A stretch of 64,000 bases of DNA from Ignavibacteriaceae bacterium (GTDB lineage: Bacteria > Bacteroidota > Ignavibacteria > Ignavibacteriales > Ignavibacteriaceae), in contig JARLHC010000151.1 in the NCBI GenBank assembly GCA_031292455.1, forward strand, positions 31,662-95,661, given 5' to 3'. The first letter of the stretch is position 1; each line of letters opens with the position of its first letter. A program made the translations under genes and the position numbers. Positions 8,997 through 18,764 of the stretch are shown one piece after another. The notes under the pieces were generated by a model, which ran no database searches, was not told where the DNA came from, and was given only the letters and a program-made list of their open reading frames with translations.

Positions 8997-9517
8997 AAAC
9001 TGAAGAAGAAATCTTTAATCTATTGAAGGAAAATTTTAATGATGATATAATGGAGCTGGTAAAACAACCGGTTGATCATTACATTTTGTGTAACCCGCTA
9101 AAGATAAATGAAATTTCACTTTTTCTTTTAAGCAACGAGGAATTGTTATTTGACAGCCTGATGAATTTATCAGGAGTAGATGATGCTAATGGTACAAGCA
9201 CAATAAAAGAAGGTATTACTACAATTGAAGGGGGAACTTTAAGTGTATACTACCACCTTGAATCTACCAAATTCAGGCACAAAATAATTTTAAGGATTTC
9301 CACTCCAAGGGAGAAACCTGAGGCTGCTTCTGTGGCATTAGTATGGCGATCCGCAGACTGGCATGAAAGGGAAGCATTTGACCTTTTAGGAATTATATTT
9401 CTAAATCATCCTGATCTCAGAAGGATATTGATGCCTTACGATTGGGACGCAGGATACCCATTAAGGAAAGATTATGCTAATCCTGAATTTTATCATGGTA
9501 TGAAAGTACCATATTAA
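8993..9517 (+). CDS. nuoC: NADH-quinone oxidoreductase subunit C
   Basis: A 174-residue 30-kDa-type subunit of the complex I peripheral arm. The C-terminal signature runs from [13 protein letters not shown] through [12 protein letters not shown] to YPLRKDY. It has no cofactor and contacts NuoB and NuoD. It is separate from nuoD rather than fused as in E. coli. The start overlaps the nuoB stop by four bases. Confidence 0.95.
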   Translation: MKTEEEIFNLLKENFNDDIMELVKQPVDHYILCNPLKINEISLFLLSNEELLFDSLMNLSGVDDANGTSTIKEGITTIEGGTLSVYYHLESTKFRHKIILRISTPREKPEAASVALVWRSADWHEREAFDLLGIIFLNHPDLRRILMPYDWDAGYPLRKDYANPEFYHGMKVPY

Positions 9518-9541
9518 AAAATCGAATTATTTATATAGAAT

Positions 9542-10657
9542 ATGGCACTAAAAACTGAACAAATGATACTGAATATGGGTCCTCAGCATCCATCGACCCA
9601 TGGTGTTTTACGTCTTGAAATTGTCCTTGAAGGGGAAATTATCCAAAAAGTTACTCCCCATATCGGATATCTCCACAGATGCTTTGAGAAACATTGTGAA
9701 GCAATGACATATCCACAGGTTATTCCTTATACTGATAGGATGGATTATCTGGCTGCCATGGGTAATGAATTTGGATATGTTATTGCAGTTGAAAAGCTGC
9801 TTGGAATACAGGTACCGGAAAGAGTTGAATATATAAGAGTGATAATGGGAGAGCTCCAAAGAATAGCATCCCACTTGGTTGCAATAGGAACGTATGGAAA
9901 TGATATAGGTGCAATGACTCCCTTTCTGTTTGCTTTCAGGGATCGAGAAGTAGTTCTTAATTTATTTGAAATTACTTGCGGAGCCCGTATGTTATATAAC
10001 TACATATGGGTGGGCGGTCTTTCCCATGACCTTCATCCTGATTTTGTAAGATTAACTCGTGAGTTTATTACATACTTCCGCCCGAAAATTATTGAGATGA
10101 ATGAACTCCTTTCAACCAATAAGATTTTTATTGAAAGGACTGCAAATGTAGGTGTATTACCTCTGGAAACTGCTATTAACTATGGCATTACAGGCCCGAT
10201 GTTAAGAGGTTCTGGTTTCAAATGGGATTTAAGAAAAGATGATACATATTCGGTTTACAACAAATTTGATTTTGATATTCCAATAGGTGAAGGAAAAGTT
10301 GGTACTGTGGGCGACTGCTGGGACAGGTACTTTGTTAAAATACTGGAAATGGGAGAAAGTTTAAAGATTATAGAGCAGGCACTTGATCAATTACCAGAAG
10401 GAGATGTAACATCAGCAATTCCCAAAAGGATTAAGCCGCCTATTGGATCGGTCTACGCAAGGGTGGAGAACCCAAAGGGTGAATTAGGATATTTTATAAT
10501 CAGTAACGGAACCACAAGTCCTTTTAGAGTTAAGGTAAGAGGACCGTCATTTGTAAACCTTGGCATCATGGATGTACTTTGTAAAAATCATATGGTCGCA
10601 GACGTGATTGCAATTCTGGGCAGCGTTGATATTGTATTAGGAGAAGTAGACAGATGA
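9542..10657 (+). CDS. nuoD: NADH-quinone oxidoreductase subunit D
   Basis: A 371-residue 49-kDa subunit forming the quinone cavity with NuoB. The N-terminal loop MGPQHPSTHGVLRL contains the quinone-site histidine, and the family blocks GYLHRCFEKHCE and YTDRMDYL follow. As usual for complex I, the NiFe-hydrogenase metal-binding cysteines are absent. The last four bases overlap the start of nuoH. Confidence 0.97.
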   Translation: MALKTEQMILNMGPQHPSTHGVLRLEIVLEGEIIQKVTPHIGYLHRCFEKHCEAMTYPQVIPYTDRMDYLAAMGNEFGYVIAVEKLLGIQVPERVEYIRVIMGELQRIASHLVAIGTYGNDIGAMTPFLFAFRDREVVLNLFEITCGARMLYNYIWVGGLSHDLHPDFVRLTREFITYFRPKIIEMNELLSTNKIFIERTANVGVLPLETAINYGITGPMLRGSGFKWDLRKDDTYSVYNKFDFDIPIGEGKVGTVGDCWDRYFVKILEMGESLKIIEQALDQLPEGDVTSAIPKRIKPPIGSVYARVENPKGELGYFIISNGTTSPFRVKVRGPSFVNLGIMDVLCKNHMVADVIAILGSVDIVLGEVDR

Positions 10658-11754
10658 TAATTTACGATTTCCTTTATAATTTAGTATTCAGCATTACCCA
10701 AAGTGCAGTTGCAGGTGATATTACTGCCATGGTCATCAGCGCTCTATTGCCACTTTTTATATTGGTTCTGCCTTTTGCACTTCTCGCTGTATGGTTAGAA
10801 AGAAAAGTTTCAGCACATATGCAGGACAGATTGGGACCTATGAGAACCGGATCGCATGGATGGCTCCAGACAGTGGCTGATGTAATTAAACTGCTTCAGA
10901 AAGAGGATATAGTTGCTGCTGCTAATGACAGAACATTATTTAATATAGCACCCATTCTGGTTTTTGCAGGCAGTTATTTAGTATTTGCAGCACTCCCCTT
11001 TTCAAGTGCTTATATCGGTTCTAACATTGATCTTGGACTTATATTCATAATAGCTGCATCCGGATTTGTAGTAGCCGGAATACTAATGGCAGGTTGGTCA
11101 TCTAATAATAAATATTCCCTGCTCGGTGCTATGAGATCTGCTGCGCAGATTATTAGTTACGAGATACCTACTATCCTGGTAATACTAACTATAATTATGA
11201 TAACAGGAACGACCAACCTTAGAACTTTGAGTGAAATGCAGACAGGTTATTTCTGGAACTGGATGATATTTGGCGGAGCAGGATTTAGTTTATCTAAATT
11301 CCTATTTATTCCTTTCATGTTAATAGGATTTGTTACTCTATTTATAAGTACTCTTGCAGAAGTAAACAGAACCCCTTTTGATATACCTGAAGCGGAGTCG
11401 GAACTTGTATCAGGATATCATACTGAATACTCCGGGATGAAGTTTGCAATGTTTTTCATGGCTGAATACGCGAACATGTTTGCTGTTTCGGCAATTGTAT
11501 CTGCAATTTTCTTAGGCGGGTATCAATCGCCATTCGGATATTTAGGCAATACGTTTGGTCTTCACTGGTTAATACCGATTGAGCAATTCCTATGGTTTGC
11601 ATCTAAGGGAGTTTTCTTTGTATTAGTTCAGATGTGGCTAAGATGGACACTTCCGAGACTCCGTGTTGATCAGCTGATGGCTTTATGCTGGAAATACTTA
11701 ATCCCTATTGCCTTTGTTAATTTAATTATTATCGGGTTAATAACAGTTTTATAA
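10654..11754 (+). CDS. nuoH: NADH-quinone oxidoreductase subunit H
   Basis: A 366-residue membrane subunit with about eight transmembrane segments, linking the quinone cavity to the proton-pumping arm. The signatures are LERKVSAHMQDRLGPM near residue 50 and the acidic loop EVNRTPFDIPEAESELVSG. It follows nuoD with a four-base overlap and sits two bases before nuoI. NuoG, which lies between nuoD and nuoH in many operons, is not present here. Confidence 0.97.
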   Translation: MIIYDFLYNLVFSITQSAVAGDITAMVISALLPLFILVLPFALLAVWLERKVSAHMQDRLGPMRTGSHGWLQTVADVIKLLQKEDIVAAANDRTLFNIAPILVFAGSYLVFAALPFSSAYIGSNIDLGLIFIIAASGFVVAGILMAGWSSNNKYSLLGAMRSAAQIISYEIPTILVILTIIMITGTTNLRTLSEMQTGYFWNWMIFGGAGFSLSKFLFIPFMLIGFVTLFISTLAEVNRTPFDIPEAESELVSGYHTEYSGMKFAMFFMAEYANMFAVSAIVSAIFLGGYQSPFGYLGNTFGLHWLIPIEQFLWFASKGVFFVLVQMWLRWTLPRLRVDQLMALCWKYLIPIAFVNLIIIGLITVL

Positions 11755-11756
11755 TT

Positions 11757-12311
11757 ATGAAAGAGTATTTTCAAAATATATGGTATGGATTTGCAACTAT
11801 ATTGACAGGAATGAGAGTTACTTTTAAACATCTCTTTGTTCCGGCAGTAACGATCCAATATCCTGATGTAAAATTACAATTACCGGAAAGAGAGCGTAAC
11901 CGCCTGTATGTAAATATGGATGACTGTATAGGCTGCGACCAATGTGCGCGTGCATGCCCTGTTGATTGTATTTCTATTGAAACAGTCAAATCAATCCCGG
12001 GTGAAGATCTGGGAAAAACATCCAATGGCAAAAAGAAAGCATTGTGGGTAACAAAGTTTGATATTGATATAGCCAAGTGCTGCTTCTGTCAGTTATGTGT
12101 TTTCCCCTGTCCTACAGAATGTATTTATATGACTGATGTATATGAGTTTTCAGAATTTGAGAGAAACAAACTCGTATATGATTTTGTAACTCTTACTCCT
12201 GTGGAAAGAGAAGAGAAAAAAGCAAATTATGCCAAATTGGAAGCCGAGAAGGCTGCCCTGAAAGCTGCAGGAACTCCTCCTGCTAAACCTTCGGAAAAGG
12301 TAGGTGATTAG
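11757..12311 (+). CDS. nuoI: NADH-quinone oxidoreductase subunit I (two [4Fe-4S] clusters)
   Basis: A 184-residue ferredoxin-like subunit carrying clusters N6a and N6b. Two C-x2-C-x2-C-x3-C motifs are visible, at C57/C60/C63/C67 and C108/C111/C114/C118, each followed by Pro. An extra cysteine, C109, makes CCFC in the second motif. The C-terminal 30 residues are rich in Lys, Ala and Pro and probably disordered. Confidence 0.97.
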   Translation: MKEYFQNIWYGFATILTGMRVTFKHLFVPAVTIQYPDVKLQLPERERNRLYVNMDDCIGCDQCARACPVDCISIETVKSIPGEDLGKTSNGKKKALWVTKFDIDIAKCCFCQLCVFPCPTECIYMTDVYEFSEFERNKLVYDFVTLTPVEREEKKANYAKLEAEKAALKAAGTPPAKPSEKVGD

Positions 12312-12313
12312 CA

Positions 12314-12802
12314 ATGAGTATTTATGATATAATCTTTTATCTGTTTGCTGCTATTACATTAATATCGGCATTCTTCGTTGTTACTATACGGAATATTGTT
12401 TATTCTGCATTCTTCCTGCTGTTTACTTTTTTTGGGGTGGCAGGCATATATGTAATTCTGGGTGCAGATTTTGTAGCAATGGTTCAACTGATTATTTACG
12501 TCGGTGGAATTGTCATTCTTATGCTTTTCGGAGTAATGTTAACTAATAAAATTACAAGTGTAGCTATTAAAACAGGCACTTCACAGATTGTTCCTGCCGC
12601 AATAGGTGTGGGTATGTTTGCCGGGATATTGACAGCAACTTTGGTAAACTCACACTGGAGAAAAGTCGACACCGCTCCCCTGCTTCCTACAACTCAGTCT
12701 TTAGGCCTGATGCTTATTTCAGAGTACGGGATAATTTTTGAACTTCTTGGAATTATTTTACTAATCGCTCTTATAGGAGCGGCAAGTTTAGCACGGAAAT
12801 AA
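12314..12802 (+). CDS. nuoJ: NADH-quinone oxidoreductase subunit J
   Basis: A 162-residue integral membrane subunit with five predicted transmembrane segments. The third carries the ND6-type sequence DFVAMVQLIIYVGGIVILML, whose helix takes part in coupling quinone reduction to proton movement. It starts two bases after nuoI and ends one base before nuoK. Confidence 0.95.
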   Translation: MSIYDIIFYLFAAITLISAFFVVTIRNIVYSAFFLLFTFFGVAGIYVILGADFVAMVQLIIYVGGIVILMLFGVMLTNKITSVAIKTGTSQIVPAAIGVGMFAGILTATLVNSHWRKVDTAPLLPTTQSLGLMLISEYGIIFELLGIILLIALIGAASLARK

Positions 12803-12803
12803 T

Positions 12804-13115
12804 ATGATACATGTAGGTTTAACACATTTTTTATTTATTAGCTCTATTCTATTCTCCCTTGGGATCTTCGGCATAGTTACTCGTAGAAATGCAGTAATGG
12901 TCCTGATGGGAATTGAACTAATGCTTAATGCAGCCAATATTAACTTTATAGCTTTTGCAAGATACGGGAACTTTGGGCTGCAGGGACAGATAATGGCTTT
13001 ATTTGTTATTGTTGTTGCTGCTGCTGAAGCTGCAATTGCTCTGGCTATCGTACTTAATATTTATAAAATATTCTCAACAGTTAATGTTGATGAAATTGAT
13101 ACATTAAAAGATTAA
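12804..13115 (+). CDS. nuoK: NADH-quinone oxidoreductase subunit K
   Basis: A 103-residue membrane subunit with three transmembrane segments. The conserved acidic residues of the proton path lie in LMGIELMLNAANIN and VVAAAEAAIALAIV. Length is normal for the family. Its neighbours nuoJ and nuoL are immediately adjacent. Confidence 0.97.
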   Translation: MIHVGLTHFLFISSILFSLGIFGIVTRRNAVMVLMGIELMLNAANINFIAFARYGNFGLQGQIMALFVIVVAAAEAAIALAIVLNIYKIFSTVNVDEIDTLKD

Positions 13116-13121
13116 ATATCC

Positions 13122-15251
13122 ATGACAGAATTTAATTTGATTCAAATTGCTGTTGCAATTCTTTTCCTGCCTCTGGTTGGGTTCGCATTTGTTTTATTCT
13201 TCGGAAAGAAAATCAAGAATGCCTACCTTTTCGAAATCAGTATTATTACTGTTACATTTATACTCACTGCTGTATTATTATTCAATAAGCTTTCCTGGTT
13301 CCCGGATAAGAACATAGTCTCTGAATTCAGCTGGATCAGGATTCAAAATTTGGCGGTGTTAGGCAATATAAGCATTGATCTCGGCTTTCTGCTCGATAAT
13401 CTTTCAGTTATTATGATCTTTACTGTCGCATTGATCAGTATGCTGGTCCATATTTTTTCAATAGCTTATATGAAAGGGGACAGGTTATATAACAGGTACT
13501 TTGCCTATCTCGGCCTTTTTACTTTTTCAATGTCCGGTATTGTACTTACACACAATATACTGATGATGTATATTTTCTGGGAGCTCGTTGGTATCTCATC
13601 TTATCTGCTTATCGGCTTCTGGTACGAAAAGAAATCAGCATCTGATGCCGGCAAAAAGGCTTTCCTGGTTAACAGGATAGGAGACATTGGAATGTTTTCA
13701 GGTATTATGCTAATATTTAATACATACCATACCTTTACTTTTGATAAAATATTTACTCAGATGGCAGCCGGAACACTTCCGTTTAACAGCGAATTCTGGC
13801 TTACTGTAACAGGACTTCTTTTATTCTGCGGCGCAGTTGGTAAATCAGCACAATTTCCATTGCATGTGTGGCTTCCCGATGCTATGGAAGGTCCCACACC
13901 TGTCAGTGCGCTTATCCATGCAGCAACTATGGTTGCAGCCGGTGTTTTTCTTGTTTGCCGTATATATCCTATACTTACAGGAAATGCATTATTTATAATT
14001 GCGGTAATAGGTGCATTATCGGCAGTAATCCCTGCTACTATCGCATTAACTCAGAATGATATCAAAAAGGTACTGGCATACTCTACTGTCAGTCAGTTGG
14101 GTTATATGGTAATGGCTTTGGGGGTCGGCGCTTATAAATTTGCATTCTTCCACCTTATAACCCATGCATTCTTTAAAGCTTGTTTATTCCTTGGATCTGG
14201 TTCTGTAATCCATGCCATGCATCATGAACAGGATATTACAAAGATGGGAGGGCTTAAAAAGAAATTGCCTCTTACCTATGCTACCTTCCTGATAGCTTCA
14301 TTGGCTCTTTCTGGCATTCCCCTTACGTCAGGATTTTTAAGCAAGGATGGAATTCTGCAGGGTACATTTGCATTTGCTTCCTTAACAGGTCATTGGCTCT
14401 TCCCTGCTGCCGGTTTTGCAGTCGCAATGCTTACTGCGTTTTATATGTTCCGTCTTATTATATTGACTTTCCATGGCGAGCCGAAGAACAAAGAGAAATA
14501 CGATCATGCTCATGAATCCCCGTTCGTAATGGCTATGCCGTTAGTGGTATTATCTACATTATCAATTTTCTTCTGGTATACTCCAAACCCGGTAAATGCA
14601 GATGCGGGCTGGTTCTTAAGTAAATGGATTAAATCTCCGGTATTATCGGTTCCACAGAATGCCAGGTATTCATTTATGAAAACCGATGTTGTTTCCTCAG
14701 TTAGTAAAGAAGGAATTGCGGATATAAATAACTCGACCACAGTCGAAGGAAAAGAAATAGTTTATTCTGAAGCTTATACGGAAGCTATGCATCATGCACA
14801 CTACCCTGCTATGTTTCTCTCATTATTGGTCGCTGCGTTGGGTATAGTTTTTGCGTTTATCTTTTATTATTGGAAAAAGATTAGTGCGGATAAGCTTGCA
14901 GCAGATATTGAACCCTTATATAAACTGTCATTTAACAAATGGTATTTTGATGAAATCTACAATGCAACCGCAGTAGCTTTCACTATGGGGTCAAGCAGGT
15001 TCTTGGCATGGTTTGATATGAATATTGTGGATGGAGCTGTTAACGGCGTTGCGACAGTTACCAGATGGACATCCTCCTTTACTGGTAAGTTTGACAGTGT
15101 TATAGTGGATGGTCTCGTTAATTTAGTTGCTTATTTCAGTGGCTTCATCGGACTTATTTTAAGAAGATTCCAGACCGGAAAGGTCCAAACATATCTTGTA
15201 TTAGTTGTGTTTTCCTTAGTAATAATATTGTATTTATTTAAGACATTTTAG
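13122..15251 (+). CDS. nuoL: NADH-quinone oxidoreductase subunit L
   Basis: A 709-residue antiporter-like subunit at the far end of the complex I membrane arm. About sixteen transmembrane segments are predicted. The proton-channel residues lie in FWELVGISSYLLIGFW and DAMEGPTPVSALIHAATMV, and the discontinuous helix region is followed by HAFFKACLFLGSG. A loop of roughly 90 polar residues (about 480-565) precedes the last helices and the amphipathic C-terminal arm. Confidence 0.97.
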   Translation: MTEFNLIQIAVAILFLPLVGFAFVLFFGKKIKNAYLFEISIITVTFILTAVLLFNKLSWFPDKNIVSEFSWIRIQNLAVLGNISIDLGFLLDNLSVIMIFTVALISMLVHIFSIAYMKGDRLYNRYFAYLGLFTFSMSGIVLTHNILMMYIFWELVGISSYLLIGFWYEKKSASDAGKKAFLVNRIGDIGMFSGIMLIFNTYHTFTFDKIFTQMAAGTLPFNSEFWLTVTGLLLFCGAVGKSAQFPLHVWLPDAMEGPTPVSALIHAATMVAAGVFLVCRIYPILTGNALFIIAVIGALSAVIPATIALTQNDIKKVLAYSTVSQLGYMVMALGVGAYKFAFFHLITHAFFKACLFLGSGSVIHAMHHEQDITKMGGLKKKLPLTYATFLIASLALSGIPLTSGFLSKDGILQGTFAFASLTGHWLFPAAGFAVAMLTAFYMFRLIILTFHGEPKNKEKYDHAHESPFVMAMPLVVLSTLSIFFWYTPNPVNADAGWFLSKWIKSPVLSVPQNARYSFMKTDVVSSVSKEGIADINNSTTVEGKEIVYSEAYTEAMHHAHYPAMFLSLLVAALGIVFAFIFYYWKKISADKLAADIEPLYKLSFNKWYFDEIYNATAVAFTMGSSRFLAWFDMNIVDGAVNGVATVTRWTSSFTGKFDSVIVDGLVNLVAYFSGFIGLILRRFQTGKVQTYLVLVVFSLVIILYLFKTF

Positions 15252-15273
15252 TTAGAAATTTAGGTAAACAGAG

Positions 15274-16878
15274 ATGGGAAATTTTCCAATATTATCGTTC
15301 ATAACATTCCTTCCAATAGCAGGAATGATCATCATTTTGCTTTTACCCAAAGCTCAAACCCTCGCAATGAAAAGCATTACGCTCATAATAACCGGAATCC
15401 AGGTTATTTTAGCTGGCTTTTTATTGTACCATTACAATTATGGAATGGGAGGAATAAATAATCCTGCTACATTTCAATACATTGAGAAGTTCAGATGGAT
15501 TGAGATAACCGGATTCTCATGGATCGGTAAAATCAAGATTGATTATTTCCTCGGTATCGATGGATTAAGTATTCCAATGGTACTGCTTACAGCTATAATA
15601 TCCTTTATCGCCACTTTGGCTTCGTGGAAAATAGATAAAGCTGTGAAAGGTTATTTCGCTCTGTACCTTTTGCTTGTTACAGGGATGATGGGTGTTTTTG
15701 TGGCCCTGGATTTCTTCCTGTTCTATGTATTCTGGGAATTGATGCTTTTACCAATGTACTTCTTAATTGGAATCTGGGGAGGTCCAAGAAGAGAATATGC
15801 TGCTATCAAGTTCTTCCTGTACACTTTGCTTGGATCAGTTTTTATTTTATTGGTTGTTATCGGTCTGTACTTCAGCACAATGGAGACTCTTGTCGACGGT
15901 TCGAAAGTGTTTACCTTCAATATGCTTTCAATGATGGATACGCATAATTTTGTTGCCAACGGAATTCTGTCTCCTATGAATCCCCACAACCTTAGATTGA
16001 TAGCTTATATAGCATTGTTTATCGGGTTTGCAATTAAAATCCCTATGTTCCCTTTCCATACATGGCTGCCCGATGCACACGTGGAAGCACCAACTGCAAT
16101 CAGCGTTATTCTTGCGGGTGTTCTTCTGAAAATGGGAACTTATGGAATATTAAGAGTTTGCTACCCGGTATTTCCAGATATCACCCTCAAACTTGTATGG
16201 TGGATTGGTGCTTTCGGAATGATAAATATTATCTACGGTGCTCTATGTGCAATGGCTCAGAAGGATTTCAAAAAACTTATCGCCTACTCCTCTGTTTCAC
16301 ATATGGGATTTGTAATGCTGGGTATGGCCTCCCTTAATACAATCGGAATTTCCGGCGCAGTACTCCAGATGTTCAACCACGGAACAATAACTGCAATGCT
16401 CTTTATTATTGTGGGTGTTATTTACGATAGGGCACACACAAGAGAAATTGATGCGTTCGGCGGATTAGCCACTCAAATGCCTATTTATACAGGCTTTGTA
16501 ACCTTAGCTTTCTTCGCAGCTATAGGTCTCCCGGGATTAAGCGGTTTCATTTCTGAATCCTTTGTCTTCCTTGGTGGTTTTGCTTTTGAAACTATAAGAG
16601 TTATCACCGTTATCTCTACTCTCGGTTTACTGCTTGGAGCGGGCTATATGCTTTGGACTCTTCAGAGAATTTACCTCGGGACGGTTCCGGAAAAATGGAA
16701 ACTTCTTAAAGATCTCGATTTCCGTGAATACGCTATGCTTGTTCCATTAAGCGTTATAATAATATTCCTGGGAGTTTATCCTTCATTTATGCTTAACCTT
16801 ATGAATTCATCGGTTAATTCAATGGTTAAATTCATGATGGATTCCAGAGCTCTTTACAGCAGTATAACAGGATTTTAA
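15274..16878 (+). CDS. nuoM: NADH-quinone oxidoreductase subunit M
   Basis: A 534-residue antiporter-like proton-pumping subunit with about fourteen transmembrane segments. Typical motifs are FWELMLLPMYFLIGIWGG, HTWLPDAHVEAPTAISV and AYSSVSHMGFVMLG. It lies 22 bases after nuoL and two bases before nuoN. Confidence 0.97.
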   Translation: MGNFPILSFITFLPIAGMIIILLLPKAQTLAMKSITLIITGIQVILAGFLLYHYNYGMGGINNPATFQYIEKFRWIEITGFSWIGKIKIDYFLGIDGLSIPMVLLTAIISFIATLASWKIDKAVKGYFALYLLLVTGMMGVFVALDFFLFYVFWELMLLPMYFLIGIWGGPRREYAAIKFFLYTLLGSVFILLVVIGLYFSTMETLVDGSKVFTFNMLSMMDTHNFVANGILSPMNPHNLRLIAYIALFIGFAIKIPMFPFHTWLPDAHVEAPTAISVILAGVLLKMGTYGILRVCYPVFPDITLKLVWWIGAFGMINIIYGALCAMAQKDFKKLIAYSSVSHMGFVMLGMASLNTIGISGAVLQMFNHGTITAMLFIIVGVIYDRAHTREIDAFGGLATQMPIYTGFVTLAFFAAIGLPGLSGFISESFVFLGGFAFETIRVITVISTLGLLLGAGYMLWTLQRIYLGTVPEKWKLLKDLDFREYAMLVPLSVIIIFLGVYPSFMLNLMNSSVNSMVKFMMDSRALYSSITGF

Positions 16879-16880
16879 AT

Positions 16881-18383
16881 ATGAATGTAGATTATCTTGT
16901 AAACAGCCTTTATCTAATAAAACCTGAATTAGCAATTGCTTCAGCATTAGTTCTGCTGGTACTTATTGATCTGATTATGGGAAACAATAAAAAATTCCTC
17001 CCATACGTTGCTATAGCCGGTCTGATTGCTGCGGCATATTTTATTATCGGGCAGTTTGGCATGAACTCTTTAGCTTTTGTTTCAAAAAGCAATAAAGGAA
17101 TGATAATCGCAGATCCATTCGGAGCTTTTTTCAAAGGGATTGTAGTTTTTGCATCTCTCTTTGTCGTTTATTTTTCGATTAAATCTGATGAAATAAAAGC
17201 TTCATTCGAGAGGCATGGAGAATATTATACTCTTATTTTCGGGATGATCCTTGGAATGTTCTTTATGATCTCTGCTTCTGACCTGATATTAATTTACATT
17301 TCTCTTGAACTGGTTTCATTTTCAAGTTATGTTCTGGCAGGATTTACAAAAACAGCTCTCCGCAATAGCGAAGCTGCCTTAAAATATGTTATTTACGGCG
17401 GAGTTTCCTCAGGTATAATGCTCTTCGGTATCTCAATTCTCTATGGCATTACCGGAAGTACAAATTTATATGAGATCAATTCGCTTATTCAATCGTCCTC
17501 AATTCCAAACCTTACATTCATATTATCAGGCATTTTGATCTTCGTCGGTATTGGATACAAAATCTCTGCCGCACCTTTCCATTTCTGGACTCCTGATGTT
17601 TATGAAGGTGCCCCTATTACAATTACTGCATTCTTGTCGGTTGCAAGTAAGGCAGCCGGATTCGCTTTATTAATTAGATTTATAAAGATTACTTTTATTA
17701 AATCTGTAGACAGTGCCGGATACTGGCAGTTGGTGGATCTCATCGACTGGAAAACATTCTTTATTTTCCTTTCGATTATTACTATGACATTAGGAAATTT
17801 CGCTGCACTATGGCAGGATAACCTTAAAAGAATGCTTGCATATTCAAGCATCGCACACGCAGGTTATCTCTTATTGGGGATGGCCGTTCTGTCTAATCAG
17901 GGAATGATTGCCATTATAATCTACTTCGCCGTTTATGCAATTACGAATCTTGGCGCTTTCTTTGTTGTTATGCTGATAGCAAACAAAATCGGATCAGAGA
18001 ATATCGATGATTATAAAGGACTCGGTTATTCACAGCCATTTTTAGGTGTATCGCTTGCTATTTTCCTGATTTCTCTTACAGGTCTTCCGCCTACGGCAGG
18101 GTTCATTGGCAAACTTTATTTATTTATTGCCCTTGTAGATGCTAAAATGATTACTCTGGCTGTTATTGCCCTCCTCAACAGTGTTGTTGCACTTTATTAT
18201 TATATCAGAGTCCTTAAGAATTTATTCCTTTCAAGACCTGCAAACGGAACTTTTGAGTTTAAGGTAAGCTTTTCTAACGGTTTAGTTCTGGTACTGCTTG
18301 CTGCACCTATAATTATCCTCGGAATATATTTTACTCCTTTGGTAGATCTTGCTAAGAATTCAATGCAGATATTAGGTTTTTAA
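16881..18383 (+). CDS. nuoN: NADH-quinone oxidoreductase subunit N
   Basis: A 500-residue antiporter-like subunit, the last gene of the nuo operon. It has about fourteen transmembrane segments and the family motifs IYISLELVSFSSYVLAGF, FHFWTPDVYEGAPITITAFL and AYSSIAHAGYLLLG. Its last codons form one arm of a stem-loop that continues past the stop codon. No nuoE, nuoF or nuoG follows. Confidence 0.97.
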   Translation: MNVDYLVNSLYLIKPELAIASALVLLVLIDLIMGNNKKFLPYVAIAGLIAAAYFIIGQFGMNSLAFVSKSNKGMIIADPFGAFFKGIVVFASLFVVYFSIKSDEIKASFERHGEYYTLIFGMILGMFFMISASDLILIYISLELVSFSSYVLAGFTKTALRNSEAALKYVIYGGVSSGIMLFGISILYGITGSTNLYEINSLIQSSSIPNLTFILSGILIFVGIGYKISAAPFHFWTPDVYEGAPITITAFLSVASKAAGFALLIRFIKITFIKSVDSAGYWQLVDLIDWKTFFIFLSIITMTLGNFAALWQDNLKRMLAYSSIAHAGYLLLGMAVLSNQGMIAIIIYFAVYAITNLGAFFVVMLIANKIGSENIDDYKGLGYSQPFLGVSLAIFLISLTGLPPTAGFIGKLYLFIALVDAKMITLAVIALLNSVVALYYYIRVLKNLFLSRPANGTFEFKVSFSNGLVLVLLAAPIIILGIYFTPLVDLAKNSMQILGF

Positions 18384-18407
18384 TTATTAATAATAACCTA
18401 ATATCTG
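18366..18407 (+). terminator. Stem-loop over the nuoN stop codon
   Basis: A perfect 13-bp stem: CAGATATTAGGTT (18366-18378) pairs with AACCTAATATCTG (18395-18407) around a 16-base AT loop that contains the TAA stop. The left arm is the last coding triplets of nuoN. No run of T follows, so it is not a classical intrinsic terminator; it may protect the 3' end of the nuo transcript or assist termination. Confidence 0.45.
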
Positions 18408-18764
18408 TGCTATTCGTCACGGCCAACTTCCTCTTTTTCTACATTCTGCCCTTTATAAAACCTTCAAATCTGATTCATTTATATATTCTTGCATAATGAG
18501 ATTCAGTATTCACAATGCCAGCTCTATGCTGTAAAAATGCGGGCTATATACGGTCTATATAGGGAGCACTGGCTTTGCACTCCTGGTTCATTCCCTTATC
18601 ACCTGCCTTACCCCCCACTTCTTGTATCTGTTTTCTTCTTTTAACTTAAATTTTGATGGTTATGATATGTATTACATATAAATTATCCTCCTTTTGGATA
18701 TTTGTTTTTAAGAAAGGAATTATTTAGGTTTAATAAGACTTATTTAGTCCTATATCAATTATCT
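18408..18764. other. Intergenic leader between nuoN and the Rrf2-type regulator
   Basis: About 357 bases with no convincing gene. Two perfect symmetric elements are visible: CTATATA-CGGTC-TATATAG at 18544-18562 and ATATGTA-T-TACATAT at 18665-18679. A GACT-N5-AGTC element lies just before the start codon of the next gene. The symmetric elements suggest control regions rather than coding sequence. Confidence 0.4.
18737..18749. promoter_or_regulatory. Candidate IscR/Rrf2-type operator
   Basis: GACT-TATTT-AGTC, followed by CTATAT, starts 28 bases before the ATG of the regulator gene. The E. coli type 1 IscR site has a GACT-N5-AGTC core with TAT on the right flank, and both are present here; the left flank does not match. 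The position fits autoregulation by a cluster-binding Rrf2 protein. This is by analogy only. Confidence 0.4.

Noticed and set aside
9608..9874. An antisense open frame within nuoD
   Set aside because: It is a shadow of a highly conserved gene on the other strand.
18408..18764. Possible RNA gene or riboswitch in the long leader before the Rrf2-type regulator
   Set aside because: I could not build a consistent conserved fold; only short palindromes are visible.
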